Source of the DNA: Pseudomonadota bacterium | Lineage (GTDB): Bacteria > Myxococcota_A > UBA796 > GCA-2862545 | DNA length: 64,000 nt | Assembly (NCBI GenBank): GCA_947475315.1 | Contig: CANJMY010000001.1 | Coordinates: 1-64,000 of the forward strand | Reading direction: 5' to 3' | Shown here: positions 23,593 to 33,826 of the stretch, piece by piece | Position numbering within the stretch: position 1 is the first letter of the stretch | How the letters are laid out: every line of letters starts with the position of its first letter | Translations under genes and position numbers: made by a program | The notes under the pieces: generated by a model | What the model saw: the letters and a program-made list of their open reading frames with translations, nothing else | Told to the model about the DNA's origin: nothing | The model's database searches: none

Positions 23593-26500
23593 TTGACCTC
23601 CCACCCGGACCTGCCGGTCCAGCCTGACGACGACGCGCGCCACCTCGGCGGCGTGGGCGTGGGCGTGCAGATCGGCCCGTACGTGGTGGAGGGGACGCTC
23701 GGTCGCGGCGGCACGGCGCGCGTGCTGGTGGTGCGCGACACCCGCGACGGCCACCAAGCGGCCATGAAGCTGCTGCTGCCGATCGGCGAGGCCGAGGCGG
23801 CCCAGTCGCGCCTACGCCGTGAATTCCGCGCGCTCCAACGCCTGCAACATCCAAACCTAGCTCGGGTCGAGGAGTGGGGGCTGTGGTCCGGTCGCCCCTG
23901 GTTCACGATGGAGCTGGTCGAGGGCGTGTCGCTCCGCGAGGCCATGGTCGAGTGGGCCGAGCTGGAGCCGTCCGACCGCTTCCTCCACATCCGGGCGACG
24001 CTCATCCAGACCGCCCGCGCGCTGGCCTACGTGCACGAGCGCGGCCTCATCCACCGCGACGTGTCGCCGGGGAACCTGCTCATCCGCCCGGACGGCGTGG
24101 TGAAGCTGACCGACTTTGGTCTGGTGTCCGAGGTCGACAGCGGCCTGACCACCGACGGCGAGATCCTGGGCACCCTGGCCCACACCGCGCCCGAGCAGCT
24201 CTCCGGCCAGCCGATCGACGGCCGCGCCGACCTGTACGCGCTGGGCACCGTGCTCTACCAGGCGCTCACCGGCCGCAAGCCTTTCCTAGCCCACACCGTC
24301 CAGGGCTGGATTGAGAAGCACCTGCGCGAGCGCCCCCGCCCGCCGCACGAGCTGGAGCCGCTGGTCCCGGACCTGCTCGACCGCGTGTGCATGCGCCTGC
24401 TGGAGAAGGACCCGAACCTGCGCTTTGCGTCCGCCGCCCACCTGCTGTTCGTGCTGGGCGACAAGGAGCCGCTGGAGGCCCGCGACCGCTGGCCGCCGCG
24501 CTCCGTCGGGCGTCGCGACGTGAAGGCGTGGGCGCGCTCGGTGGTGGAGGACGTGGCGGCCGGTCGCAAGGGCGCCGCCTTGCTGATGCTGGGCGCCGCG
24601 GGCGCGGGCAAGACCCGCCTGCTCGACCACGTCGAGCGCGTCACCCGCCGCCGCGGCGTCACCGTGGCGCGGGGTCGCTGTCAGCTGCACGACCGCCCGT
24701 TCGGCGCGTTCACGACCATCTTCGAGACCCTGCGCGGCGACGACGCGCCCGACATCCTGATCCGCGTGTTCGGCCCGCCCGACGGCGCCCCGGCCGAGCG
24801 TTACCCGGTGGTCGCGGCCATGCGCACGCTCATCGAGCAGGCGGCCCCGTGCGTGATCTTGCTCGACCAGGTGGAGCGGGCCGACGCCGCGACGCGCGAG
24901 CTGCTCGACTACCTGGTGCGCAACACCCTGGAGCTGGCCGATCTGCCTGTGGCGTTCGTGCTCGCCGGGGAGACGTCGGAGGGCAACCCCGCGCCGCTGC
25001 CGTCGCTGGGCGCGGCCCAACGGCACATCCTCCCGCCGCTCACCCCGTCCGAGGTCGAGGAGCTGGTCCTCACCTTCCTGCCCGACGACGCCGCCAGCAC
25101 CGCGCTCGCCAAGCGGCTGCACACCGAGACGCACGGGTCGCCCGCCTACCTGGCCGACATGCTCCGCGGCCTCGCCGACGAAGGCCTCATGGTCCGCGAG
25201 CGCGACCGCGAGCGCGACCGCTGGCGCCTGACGCTGGACGCCGCGGACATCGAGCACACCGCGCTGCCCCTGCCCGCGTCGCTGCGCGCCGTGCTCGCCG
25301 CGCGCCTGGAGCCGATCCACGAGGACGCCCGCGAGATCGGCCGCGTGCTGGCGATCGCCCGCTCCAGCCTGGACCTGGACACGGTGGTGGAGTCCGCGCC
25401 CTTCGCCGAGGCGCGCGTGATGGACGCGCTCGACGAGCTGGTCGACGCGGGCATCGTGGTGGAGCACCGCCTGGGGGACCTGGAGCGTTTCGAGCTGTCG
25501 CACGCGCGCTACCGGGACGTCCTTCTCGACGACCTGGAGCCCGAGGACCGTCGCCGTCGCCATCAGGTGCTGGGCGAGATCATCGAGCGCCGCACCCGCC
25601 ACCAGCCGCACGAGGCGGTCGAGCGGCTCGCGTGGCACTTTGAGCAAGCCGGGCTGCCTCCCAAGGCCTACGCGTACCTGGCCCAGACCGGCTGGAAGCA
25701 CATCCGCCGCGGCCTGCACGAGGAGGGCTTGGTCTACCTGGACCGCGCCCTGCTCGCCGAGCTCGCCGCCCGGCCCTTCCTGATGCTCGCCGAGGCCGAC
25801 CAGAAGCTGGCCGAGACGCGCATCGCCCGCGCGCGCTGCCTGTACCACCTCGGTCGGTGGGACGAGGCGCTGTCGGAGTCGATGGCCGCGGCGCGGCTCG
25901 CCACCACCTTGCGCGACAACCGCTTGATCGCCAAGGCCGAGACCCGCGTCGGCGGCATCCTGCGCACGCAGTCCCGCCCACGTGAGGCGCGCGCCCACCT
26001 GGAGACCGCCCTGCGCGCCGCCGAGGAGGCGCGCGACGTGTCGCTGCTCCCCCGCGCGCTGTACCACCTGGGCGCCATCGCCTGGGGCGACGGCTCGCTG
26101 GAGGAGGCGGAGCGCTGCTGGAACCGCGCGCTCGAGGTGTCGCGCCAGGTGGGCGACGGCCGCGGCGAGGGCATGGCGTACAACGGCTTGGGCATCCTCG
26201 ACATGTGCCGTGGTCGCTCGAACGAGGCGCGCGCGCTGCTGGAGCGGTCGGCCGAGATCTTCCGCACCGCCGGCGTGCTCGACTACCTCGCGGTCGCGCG
26301 CGTGAACCTCATCGAGCTGTCGCTGTGTACCGGCGCGCTGCGTCGCGCCTTGCAGCTCGCCGAGACCACGCTCGCCGAGGCGCGCGAGCTGGGCCACCCG
26401 CTGGGTCAGAGCCTGGGCCTGACGTGGCGCGCGCGCGTGCTGCTGGCGCTCGGCCGCACCGACGAGGCACGACGCCACGCCATGGAGGCGCTGCGCATCG

Positions 26501-27048
26501 CCGCGGAGATCGGCACAGTCGACGAGCAGGTCGCGTCGATGGAGACGCTGATCGAGGCCATGCTCGAGATGGACATGGCGGCCGCCACGCTCCCCCGCTT
26601 CGACGCGCTGGAGTCGCTGCTCGCCCACGGCGACAGCGAAAGTCTGGGCGCGCAGGTAGCCGCGCTGCACGCGATCGCGCTGGTCGACACCGGTGACCCC
26701 GCACGCGCGGCCCTCGTGCTCGACGCGGCCCGACAAGCGCCCACCTTCCCGCACGTCGCCGTGCGCTCCGAGCTCGCGCTGGCCCGGGCCGCCTCGCGCC
26801 TGGGTCGCACCGAGCAAGCCCGCGCGCTGCTCACCGACGCGCTCACCACCGCCGAGCGCATCGGCTACCGCTGGTTCGCCCTGCAAGCGCATCACGAGCT
26901 CGCTCTGACCGCGCAGGACGACACCACGCGCGCCTTCCACGCCGGCCGAGCGCGCACGCTCGCCAAGGGCATCGCCGGATCGCTCGCGCGGGAGGACAGC
27001 GAGGCGTTCCTGACCAGGAAGTGGGGCGGGGCGCTGGCGCCCCCATGA
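23593..27048 (+). CDS. Ser/Thr kinase-NTPase-TPR protein 1
   Basis: 1151 aa from TTG 23593, with TTGGAGA upstream. The kinase domain (about 27-290) has the Gly-loop LGRGGTARV, Lys in AAMKLL, catalytic HRDVSPGN (His154, Asp156, Ser158 instead of the usual Lys), DFG at 174-176, and APEQL. The NTPase domain has GAAGAGKT (334-341) and CVILLDQVERAD. From about residue 680 to the end are helical TPR units. Such proteins link a kinase to a STAND-like NTPase and a protein-binding superhelix, and are typical of Myxococcota. The HRDVSP variant occurs in other bacterial kinases, so activity is possible. It overlaps kinase 2 by ATGA. Confidence 0.9.
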   Translation: MTSHPDLPVQPDDDARHLGGVGVGVQIGPYVVEGTLGRGGTARVLVVRDTRDGHQAAMKLLLPIGEAEAAQSRLRREFRALQRLQHPNLARVEEWGLWSGRPWFTMELVEGVSLREAMVEWAELEPSDRFLHIRATLIQTARALAYVHERGLIHRDVSPGNLLIRPDGVVKLTDFGLVSEVDSGLTTDGEILGTLAHTAPEQLSGQPIDGRADLYALGTVLYQALTGRKPFLAHTVQGWIEKHLRERPRPPHELEPLVPDLLDRVCMRLLEKDPNLRFASAAHLLFVLGDKEPLEARDRWPPRSVGRRDVKAWARSVVEDVAAGRKGAALLMLGAAGAGKTRLLDHVERVTRRRGVTVARGRCQLHDRPFGAFTTIFETLRGDDAPDILIRVFGPPDGAPAERYPVVAAMRTLIEQAAPCVILLDQVERADAATRELLDYLVRNTLELADLPVAFVLAGETSEGNPAPLPSLGAAQRHILPPLTPSEVEELVLTFLPDDAASTALAKRLHTETHGSPAYLADMLRGLADEGLMVRERDRERDRWRLTLDAADIEHTALPLPASLRAVLAARLEPIHEDAREIGRVLAIARSSLDLDTVVESAPFAEARVMDALDELVDAGIVVEHRLGDLERFELSHARYRDVLLDDLEPEDRRRRHQVLGEIIERRTRHQPHEAVERLAWHFEQAGLPPKAYAYLAQTGWKHIRRGLHEEGLVYLDRALLAELAARPFLMLAEADQKLAETRIARARCLYHLGRWDEALSESMAAARLATTLRDNRLIAKAETRVGGILRTQSRPREARAHLETALRAAEEARDVSLLPRALYHLGAIAWGDGSLEEAERCWNRALEVSRQVGDGRGEGMAYNGLGILDMCRGRSNEARALLERSAEIFRTAGVLDYLAVARVNLIELSLCTGALRRALQLAETTLAEARELGHPLGQSLGLTWRARVLLALGRTDEARRHAMEALRIAAEIGTVDEQVASMETLIEAMLEMDMAAATLPRFDALESLLAHGDSESLGAQVAALHAIALVDTGDPARAALVLDAARQAPTFPHVAVRSELALARAASRLGRTEQARALLTDALTTAERIGYRWFALQAHHELALTAQDDTTRAFHAGRARTLAKGIAGSLAREDSEAFLTRKWGGALAPP

Positions 27049-30000
27049 ACGGCCCCGACGACATGCTGTTCGCCGACGGGCCGCGCCCCGGCGCGCGCGT
27101 CGGCCCCTACACGCTGCGCCGTCGCCTCGGCGTGGGCGGCCACGCGAGCGTGTGGCAGGCCGTGTCGGACGACGGCGCCGTCGTCGCGCTCAAGATCTTG
27201 GACGCGGCCTACGTCGGCGAGGACACCGTGCGTCGCTTCGAGCGCGAGCGCGCCGCGCTGGAAGCGCTCGATCACGAGAACATCGTGCGCGTGCTCGGCG
27301 GCGGCACCAGCGGCGCGGTCGCGTGGCTCGCGCTGGAATTCGTCGAGGGCGACGACCTGGACGCGGTGATCCGACGCTGGACGGCCAACCCGGATCCGTC
27401 CCGCTTTGTGGAGGTCGAGCGCATCTTCCGCGCGGCGTGCGCGGCGCTGCAGCACCTGCACGAGCGCGGGTTCGTGCACCGCGACGTGAAGCCCGCGAAC
27501 ATCCTCATCGCGCGCGACGGCTCGGTGAAGCTGTCGGACTTTGGCGTGGTCGTCACCGGCGAGGTCAGCCGGATCACGATGACCGGCCGGCTGGTCGGCA
27601 CCATCGCGTTCATGGCGCCCGAGCAGATCTCCGAGGAGTCGGTGGACGCACGCGCGGACCTCTACGGCCTGGGCGCCGTGCTCTACACCATGCTCACGCT
27701 GCAGCGCCCGATCGAGGCCGACAGCGTGGCGGGCTACCTGGCGCGCCACCTCACTGCCGTGCCGACGCCGCCGCACGAGGTGGACGCCGACGTGCCGACC
27801 CACCTGGAGCGCGTGTGCGTGCGCTTGCTGGAGAAAGACCCGGCCCGCCGCTACTCGTCCGCCGCCGCCGCGGCCGCCGCGCTCGACCACGAGGACCGCG
27901 CCCAGGCGCCCGTGCACGGCCGCGAGGAGGTGATCGCCCAGTGGCGCGCCCGCCTGACCGCGTGGCGTGCCGGCGACGGCGGGATGTTCCTGCTCGAAGG
28001 CCCCGCCGGATCAGGCCGCTCCACGCTGCTTCGGCACCTGGAGCTGCTCGCGCGTGAGTCAGGCCTGACCATCGCCGACCCCGCCCACGACGAGCGCGTC
28101 AGCGACCTGCACGTGGTCGACGACCTGGAGCGTGTGAGCGGCGCCACCAAGCGGCGCGTGATGGACGCGCTCCGCCACGGCAAGCTGGTGCTGGCGTCGT
28201 CCGCGCCCGCCCGCGAGCCCGACTTTGGCACCGTGGACATCGACCGGGTGGAGCTGGGACCGCTCAGCCGTCGCGCCTCCATCCGACTGCTCCGCGAGTC
28301 CGGCGTGCCCACCGCGGTCGCCACGGCGCTCGCCGCCCGGCTGGTCGACGACGCCGCGCAGCCTGGCGCGCTCCACGACCAGCTCACGGCGCTGGTGCGT
28401 GGCGGCTGGCTGATCGCCGAAGGGGGGGCGCTCAAGACCACACGGCCCCTCACCGACTTCCGCGACGCCGACCTGCCCGTGTCCGACGCGCTGCGGGCGT
28501 CGCTCGTGGGCCGCCTCGCGACGCTGGACGAGGACGCGCGAGAGCTGCTGGAGCTGCTCGCCCTGCGCGGTCGGTCCACGAGCGCCACGCTGCTGGCGCG
28601 GGCCGCGTCGTCCCCGCCGCGCGTGCCGATCGCCGTCGATCGCTTGATCGCCGCGGGCTGGATCCAGGCGGAGCCGGGCGACGAGGACTTGGCGCTGCGG
28701 CTGGCCAACGCATCCTCGGGCGCGCTGGTCCGCGACAGCATGCCGATCGAGCGCGCACGCGAACGTCACCTCGCGCTGGCGAACGCGTTGGGTCGACGAC
28801 GCCGACGCGCCTCCACGGAGACCGCGGAGCACCTGGCCGCGGGCGGTCGGTCCGAAGACGCCGCGCCGCTCTTCCTGGCCGCGGCGCGCGCGCACATGGA
28901 GGAGTCGCAGCCGGAAGAGGCGCTGCGCGCCGCCGACCTGGGCGTGCGCTGCCTGGTGTGGGCGACGGAGATCTTGCCCGGCGCTGAGATCGAGCGCCTG
29001 CGCCGCGGCCTGCAGTCCATCCGCGGGAACGCGCTGCTGCTGCTCGGCCGCTGGCCCGAGGCCGTCCCCGCCCTGGAGCACGCGCTGGAGATCGCCCGCT
29101 TGCAGGGTGACCCGGCGACCATCGCCCGCAGCGCGTCGGCCTTTGGTCGCGCGCTCTACCGCCTCGGCCGCTTCGAGCGCGCCGCGCCCGTGCTGGAGGA
29201 GGCGCTGCTGCACGCCACCGACGAGGGGGTCGCCGCCACGGCACGCCGCGCGCTGGCCGACATCCACCTGCAGGAAGGCCACCTGGACGTGGCGATGTCC
29301 TTGCTTCGCGAGGCGCTGGAGACGGCGACGAACCGGGGCTCCCGCGACGGCGAGGCGCGCGCGCGGCGTGGCATCGCGCACGTGCTGGGGCTGGAGGGTC
29401 GCTACAGCGAGGCCGCGGGTCAGCTGGAGCAGGCCGACGAGCTGCTGGTGCCCGACGGCGACCCGAACGTGCGCATCGGCGTGCTGATCCGCACTATCGA
29501 GCTCGACTTGGCAGGCGGGCGCTACGCGTTCGCGCTGCAGCGCTCCGACCAGCTGGTCGACCTGCTGCACGCCCAGCACCGCACCGATCGCCTGCCTGAG
29601 GCGCTCGCGAGCACCGCGGTGGTCAACCGCATCCTGGGGCGCACCGCGGAGGCCGTCACGCTTGCCCGACGGGTCCTGCTCCTCGCCCGAGGCCAGCCCG
29701 GACGCTCGTGGTCCGGCGTGGTGCGCGCGGTGCGCGTGATCGACGCCGCCGACGCCGCGCGCGCCGAGGACGTCGCGCTCCTCCGCACCTTGATGAACGA
29801 TCGGTCCGAGGTCTACGGCCCCGCAGGGCTCGCGCATGCGCTCGCGGCCCGGGTGCTCGCGCGGACCGACGCCGACGCCGCGCGCGTGGAGATCGCCGCC
29901 GCCAAGGCCGTGCCGCCGGCGCGCTGGAGCCTGTCGCAGATCCAGCGCCTGGCAGACTTGGCGGTCGCCTACGTGCGCCTGAACGACCTGACCGCCGCGC

Positions 30001-30230
30001 GCGACGCCGTCGCCGAGATCGACGCCTTGATGCCCAGCGGCCGCTGTGACGGGATCTTGCTCGACGTCGCCCTGCTGCGCGCGTCGATCGACGGCGCCCC
30101 GTCTGGCGACGCGCTGGCCGGCGCCACGCGCATCCGCGACAGCCTCCCGCCGCGCCTGCGCGAAGGGTTCGTCCGCAGGCCCGAGATCGACCAGCTCCGC
30201 CTTCCGGACGATCCCGGGGCGATCCGTTAA
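27045..30230 (+). CDS. Ser/Thr kinase-NTPase-TPR protein 2
   Basis: 1061 aa from ATG 27045, translationally coupled to kinase 1. The kinase domain keeps HRDVKPAN (His145, Asp147, Lys149), KLSDFGVV and APEQI. The NTPase domain is degenerate: the P-loop is GPAGSGRS (319-326) with Arg325 for Lys, and the domain is shorter than in its neighbours, with HVVDDLERVS as a poor Walker B. The TPR-rich C-terminal half (about 600-1060) is intact. The kinase is probably active while the NTPase may only bind, or not bind, nucleotide. It is paralogous to kinases 1 and 3. Confidence 0.9.
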   Translation: MNGPDDMLFADGPRPGARVGPYTLRRRLGVGGHASVWQAVSDDGAVVALKILDAAYVGEDTVRRFERERAALEALDHENIVRVLGGGTSGAVAWLALEFVEGDDLDAVIRRWTANPDPSRFVEVERIFRAACAALQHLHERGFVHRDVKPANILIARDGSVKLSDFGVVVTGEVSRITMTGRLVGTIAFMAPEQISEESVDARADLYGLGAVLYTMLTLQRPIEADSVAGYLARHLTAVPTPPHEVDADVPTHLERVCVRLLEKDPARRYSSAAAAAAALDHEDRAQAPVHGREEVIAQWRARLTAWRAGDGGMFLLEGPAGSGRSTLLRHLELLARESGLTIADPAHDERVSDLHVVDDLERVSGATKRRVMDALRHGKLVLASSAPAREPDFGTVDIDRVELGPLSRRASIRLLRESGVPTAVATALAARLVDDAAQPGALHDQLTALVRGGWLIAEGGALKTTRPLTDFRDADLPVSDALRASLVGRLATLDEDARELLELLALRGRSTSATLLARAASSPPRVPIAVDRLIAAGWIQAEPGDEDLALRLANASSGALVRDSMPIERARERHLALANALGRRRRRASTETAEHLAAGGRSEDAAPLFLAAARAHMEESQPEEALRAADLGVRCLVWATEILPGAEIERLRRGLQSIRGNALLLLGRWPEAVPALEHALEIARLQGDPATIARSASAFGRALYRLGRFERAAPVLEEALLHATDEGVAATARRALADIHLQEGHLDVAMSLLREALETATNRGSRDGEARARRGIAHVLGLEGRYSEAAGQLEQADELLVPDGDPNVRIGVLIRTIELDLAGGRYAFALQRSDQLVDLLHAQHRTDRLPEALASTAVVNRILGRTAEAVTLARRVLLLARGQPGRSWSGVVRAVRVIDAADAARAEDVALLRTLMNDRSEVYGPAGLAHALAARVLARTDADAARVEIAAAKAVPPARWSLSQIQRLADLAVAYVRLNDLTAARDAVAEIDALMPSGRCDGILLDVALLRASIDGAPSGDALAGATRIRDSLPPRLREGFVRRPEIDQLRLPDDPGAIR

Positions 30231-30262
30231 GTGGGGGCCTCCCTGGTCTCGAGGAGCGGCTG

Positions 30263-33200
30263 ATGTCTGGCTCGCCGTCCGATCCCGACGACACCACCCA
30301 GCCGCTGGACGCCGACGTCATCCAGTCGGACCCGGGCGAGACCGAGCCGTTGGTGTTCGGCGGGCGCGAGCTGCGCCCCGGGGAGCGCATCGGCGCCTAC
30401 GTGTTCGAGCGGGAGCTGGGCAGCGGCGGCATGGCGCGCGTGCTGCTGGCCAAGACGCCTGAGGGCCGCCGCATCGCGCTGAAGGTGCTGCGCGCCAACC
30501 GACTGGAGACCGGCCTCGGCCGCTTCCGCCGCGAGTTCCACGCCCTGTCGCGCATCGACCACCCCAACGTGGTCCACGTCGAGGCCTACGGCGACCTGCA
30601 CGGCCACCCGTACATCGCCATGGAGTTCGTCGACGGGCCCGACCTGCACCGCGTGGTGCGCGACTTCAAGAACATCGACGACGTCCGCCGCTACGCGCGC
30701 GTCCGCGAGATCTTGATCGACATCTGCCGCGCGCTGGCCGCCGTGCACCGCCGCGGGCTGGTCCACCGCGACCTCAAGCCCAGCAACGTGCTGCTCACCC
30801 GCCGCGGCACGGCCAAGCTGACCGACTTTGGCATCGTGAAGGACCTGGAGTCCGGCGCATCCACCGAGCTGTCGACCACGCTGGTGGGCACCTGGGCCTA
30901 CACGTCGCCCGAGCACATCTGCGGCCTGCCGATCGACCACCGCTCGGACCTGTACAGCCTGGGCGTGATCTTGTTCGCCATGCTGACCGGAAAGCGGCCC
31001 TTCGCGGCTGAGGGCATGTCTGGCTACCTGGTCGCCCACCGCGACAAGATCCCGCCGCGCGCGTCGCGCGTTCGCCCCAGCGTGCCGCACGAGCTCGACG
31101 AGATCTGTGCCCGCCTGCTGGAGAAGGCCCCGCGCGACCGCTTCCAGTCCGCCAACGAGATCTTGTTCCGCCTGGAGGCGGACGACCCGCACGACAACAC
31201 CGCCGACCACGGCGGGTGGGAGCCGCCGCTCACCGGCCACCGCGACGCGCTCGCGCTGGTCGAGGAGTCGGTCGCGGGCCTGACCGCGGGCCGCGGCGGC
31301 GTGGTGCGCGTGTTCGGCGACGACGGCAGCGGCAAGTCGCGCGTGATGGCCGCGGCGATCACGCGCGCGCGCGCGCTGGGCCTGCCCGTGCACCGCTACG
31401 CGTTCCCCGAGGAGGGCCCCGCCTACGGCATCGCGCTCGCGTTCGCCAAGGACCTGACGCGCGACCTGCCCGAGGCCGACGCGCTGGAGATCAACCGCCT
31501 GGCCACCGCCTGGAGCGAGGGCGGCGCGCTGCGCGGTGACACCCGCTACGCGCTGTACGACCTGCTCAAGCGCGCGCTGTCCAAGCTGCTGGAAGACCAC
31601 CCGCGCGTGCTGCTGCTCGACGACGCGCACGCCGCGTCACCGCACGAGGCGGACCTGTTCCGCTACCTGGTGCGTCACCTGATCGGCGCGGCGCAGCTGC
31701 CGCTCCTGCTCATTCTGGCCGGGCGCAAGGTGGGCGAGGCGTCGAACGTCGCGTGGACGATCGCCGAGACCACGCGCGACGTCACGCTCAACCCGCTCAG
31801 CCAGGCCGACGTGGTGTCGATCGTCGAGTCGCTGCTCGGCCCGTCGCGCGCCACGATCAAGGTGGCCGAGCGACTGCACGCGGAGTCGAACGGCAATCCG
31901 TACTTCGTGTCGGAGTTCCTTCGCTCGCTGATGGGCCAGGGCCTGCTGAGCCGCCGCGACAACGGCTGGGTCCTGATGGTCGACCCGAACGACCTGGCCG
32001 AGGGCCGGCTGGAGATCCCGCCAGGGATCCGCCAGATGCTGCGCTCGCGCCTGGACCGCGTCACGCCGCAGGGCCGCACCGTGCTCGACGCGCTGGCCGT
32101 CGCCGGCCGCCCGACCACGTTCGACGCGCTGCTGTTCGCGGTCGAGTTGGAGGAGGAGAGCCTGCTCCAGCGGCTGGACGCGCTGATCGACACGGGCCTG
32201 GTGCGTGAGAGCCGCCGCACCGACGACGTGACCTACGAGATCGTACACGCCAAGCTGGGCGACCTGCTGCGCCTGGACCTGGCGCCGCAGCGCACGGTGA
32301 TGCTGCACCGCCGCCTGGCGGAGGCCCTGGAGGAGTCGGGCGCGCAGGACCCGGCCACGCTGGAGCTGATCGGCGAGCACTTCCGCCACGCGGACCAGCC
32401 GGCCCGCGCCTACGATCACCTGGTGGTCGCGGCGCGCAGGCTCGTGGAGCGCTCGATGCCGGAGGAGGCGTCCAAGCTGGCCCGGCACGCCACCAGCATG
32501 GAGGCCCAGGCCCGCGGCATGCTCGACGCCAAGCGCTTCACCGCGCTCAAGCTCGACCTGCTGCGCGTGACCGGCGCCACGCAGGAGAACCGCGGCGAGT
32601 GGACGGGTGCTGCCGCCACGTGGAAGGAGATGCTGCAGCTCGCCGACGACGCGTCGGACGATCGCGCGGGCTGCGACGCGCGCATCGAGCTGGCCGTCAC
32701 GCTGCGCCGCCTGGGCGAGACCGACCGCGCGCTCACGTTCGCGCAGGAGGCGCTGGTGCTCGCGCGGCACCTGCACTACCGCAAGGGCGTGGCCGAGGCG
32801 CTGCTCGCGCTCGCCGCGCTGGCTTGGGACGACGGCGACATCGAGCAGTGTGAGTCGCTCGCCGACGAGGGCCTGCTCACGACGCAGGGCCCCGCGCTGG
32901 CCAACGAACGCGCGCAGCTGCTGATGGTGCGCTCCTCCGCCCAGGGCATGCGCGGCCAGCTCACCACCGCCGTGCACGGCCTGGGCGAAGCCGAGCAGAT
33001 CTTCACCGACCTGCGCATGAAGACCCTCCACGTGCTCGCGCTCGCCAACCTTTCCGAGCTGCACGCGTGGCACGGCGAGGCCGAAGAGGCCTACCGCCGC
33101 GCGAACGACGCCGTCCGCACCGCGACCGACCTGGGCTACGCGCTCGGCCGCGTGGCAGGCCTGCGCGCGCGGGGTGCTGCGGGTTTGGATCTGGGTCGCT

Positions 33201-33784
33201 ACCTGCCCGCACAGGACGACCTGCTGGAGGGCCTGCGGATCGCGCAGAGCCTGGGCCTACAGGGCGAGGTGCTGTCGTGCAGCGTCGCCCTCACCCGCCT
33301 GTGCCTGGACCGCTCCGACCTGGCGGGCGCCGCCCAGCATGGCGCGCGCGGCCTGGAGGCGGCCACCGTTCGCGACCCGGAGCACTACCTGCCGCTGCTG
33401 CGCGCCCTGCTCGCCCGCGCGTTCGCCCGCTCGCGCACCGACATGGCCGTGTCGCTGCTGCACGCGGTGGAGGACTCGCTCGGGTCGCTCCACACGCCGC
33501 GTCGCCTGCAGGTGCTGCTCGCGCTGGCGTGGGGCTGGCTCGCCGTCGGCGACAAGGCCCGCGCCACCGACCACGCCCAAGAGCTGCTACGCACCCCCGC
33601 CGCGCGCGCGTTCCGCATGCTGTCGCTGGAGGCGCGCGCGCTGCTCGCGTCGACCACGGCCGGTGAGGAGGCGCGACGCCACAAGCGCATCGGCGCCGAG
33701 CTCGCCAAGGAGTTCGTGGAGAGCCTGCCGATCACCACGAGCGACGAGGTGAGGAAGCGGGCGATCTTCCGGTACTTGGAGTGA
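30263..33784 (+). CDS. Ser/Thr kinase-NTPase-TPR protein 3
   Basis: 1173 aa, 32 bp after kinase 2, with GAGGAG before the ATG. The N-terminal Asp/Thr-rich segment (DDTTQPLDADVIQSDPGETE) could be an FHA-binding or autophosphorylation site. The kinase domain keeps the canonical HRDLKPSN (His168, Asp170, Lys172), KLTDFGIV and SPEHI. The NTPase has GDDGSGKS (352-359) and RVLLLDDAHAAS. TPR-like repeats cover the last roughly 480 residues. It is the most canonical of the three. It is followed by a convergent PIN gene. Confidence 0.9.
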   Translation: MSGSPSDPDDTTQPLDADVIQSDPGETEPLVFGGRELRPGERIGAYVFERELGSGGMARVLLAKTPEGRRIALKVLRANRLETGLGRFRREFHALSRIDHPNVVHVEAYGDLHGHPYIAMEFVDGPDLHRVVRDFKNIDDVRRYARVREILIDICRALAAVHRRGLVHRDLKPSNVLLTRRGTAKLTDFGIVKDLESGASTELSTTLVGTWAYTSPEHICGLPIDHRSDLYSLGVILFAMLTGKRPFAAEGMSGYLVAHRDKIPPRASRVRPSVPHELDEICARLLEKAPRDRFQSANEILFRLEADDPHDNTADHGGWEPPLTGHRDALALVEESVAGLTAGRGGVVRVFGDDGSGKSRVMAAAITRARALGLPVHRYAFPEEGPAYGIALAFAKDLTRDLPEADALEINRLATAWSEGGALRGDTRYALYDLLKRALSKLLEDHPRVLLLDDAHAASPHEADLFRYLVRHLIGAAQLPLLLILAGRKVGEASNVAWTIAETTRDVTLNPLSQADVVSIVESLLGPSRATIKVAERLHAESNGNPYFVSEFLRSLMGQGLLSRRDNGWVLMVDPNDLAEGRLEIPPGIRQMLRSRLDRVTPQGRTVLDALAVAGRPTTFDALLFAVELEEESLLQRLDALIDTGLVRESRRTDDVTYEIVHAKLGDLLRLDLAPQRTVMLHRRLAEALEESGAQDPATLELIGEHFRHADQPARAYDHLVVAARRLVERSMPEEASKLARHATSMEAQARGMLDAKRFTALKLDLLRVTGATQENRGEWTGAAATWKEMLQLADDASDDRAGCDARIELAVTLRRLGETDRALTFAQEALVLARHLHYRKGVAEALLALAALAWDDGDIEQCESLADEGLLTTQGPALANERAQLLMVRSSAQGMRGQLTTAVHGLGEAEQIFTDLRMKTLHVLALANLSELHAWHGEAEEAYRRANDAVRTATDLGYALGRVAGLRARGAAGLDLGRYLPAQDDLLEGLRIAQSLGLQGEVLSCSVALTRLCLDRSDLAGAAQHGARGLEAATVRDPEHYLPLLRALLARAFARSRTDMAVSLLHAVEDSLGSLHTPRRLQVLLALAWGWLAVGDKARATDHAQELLRTPAARAFRMLSLEARALLASTTAGEEARRHKRIGAELAKEFVESLPITTSDEVRKRAIFRYLE

Positions 33785-33826
33785 GCGAGGGTTCCTCATC
33801 AAGCGCGGTGTGGCCTGATGAAGCGG

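Noticed and set aside
24286-26940. Minus-strand open frame of 884 codons opposite kinase 1
   Set aside because: Shadow of the kinase-NTPase-TPR gene; low-complexity and without motifs.
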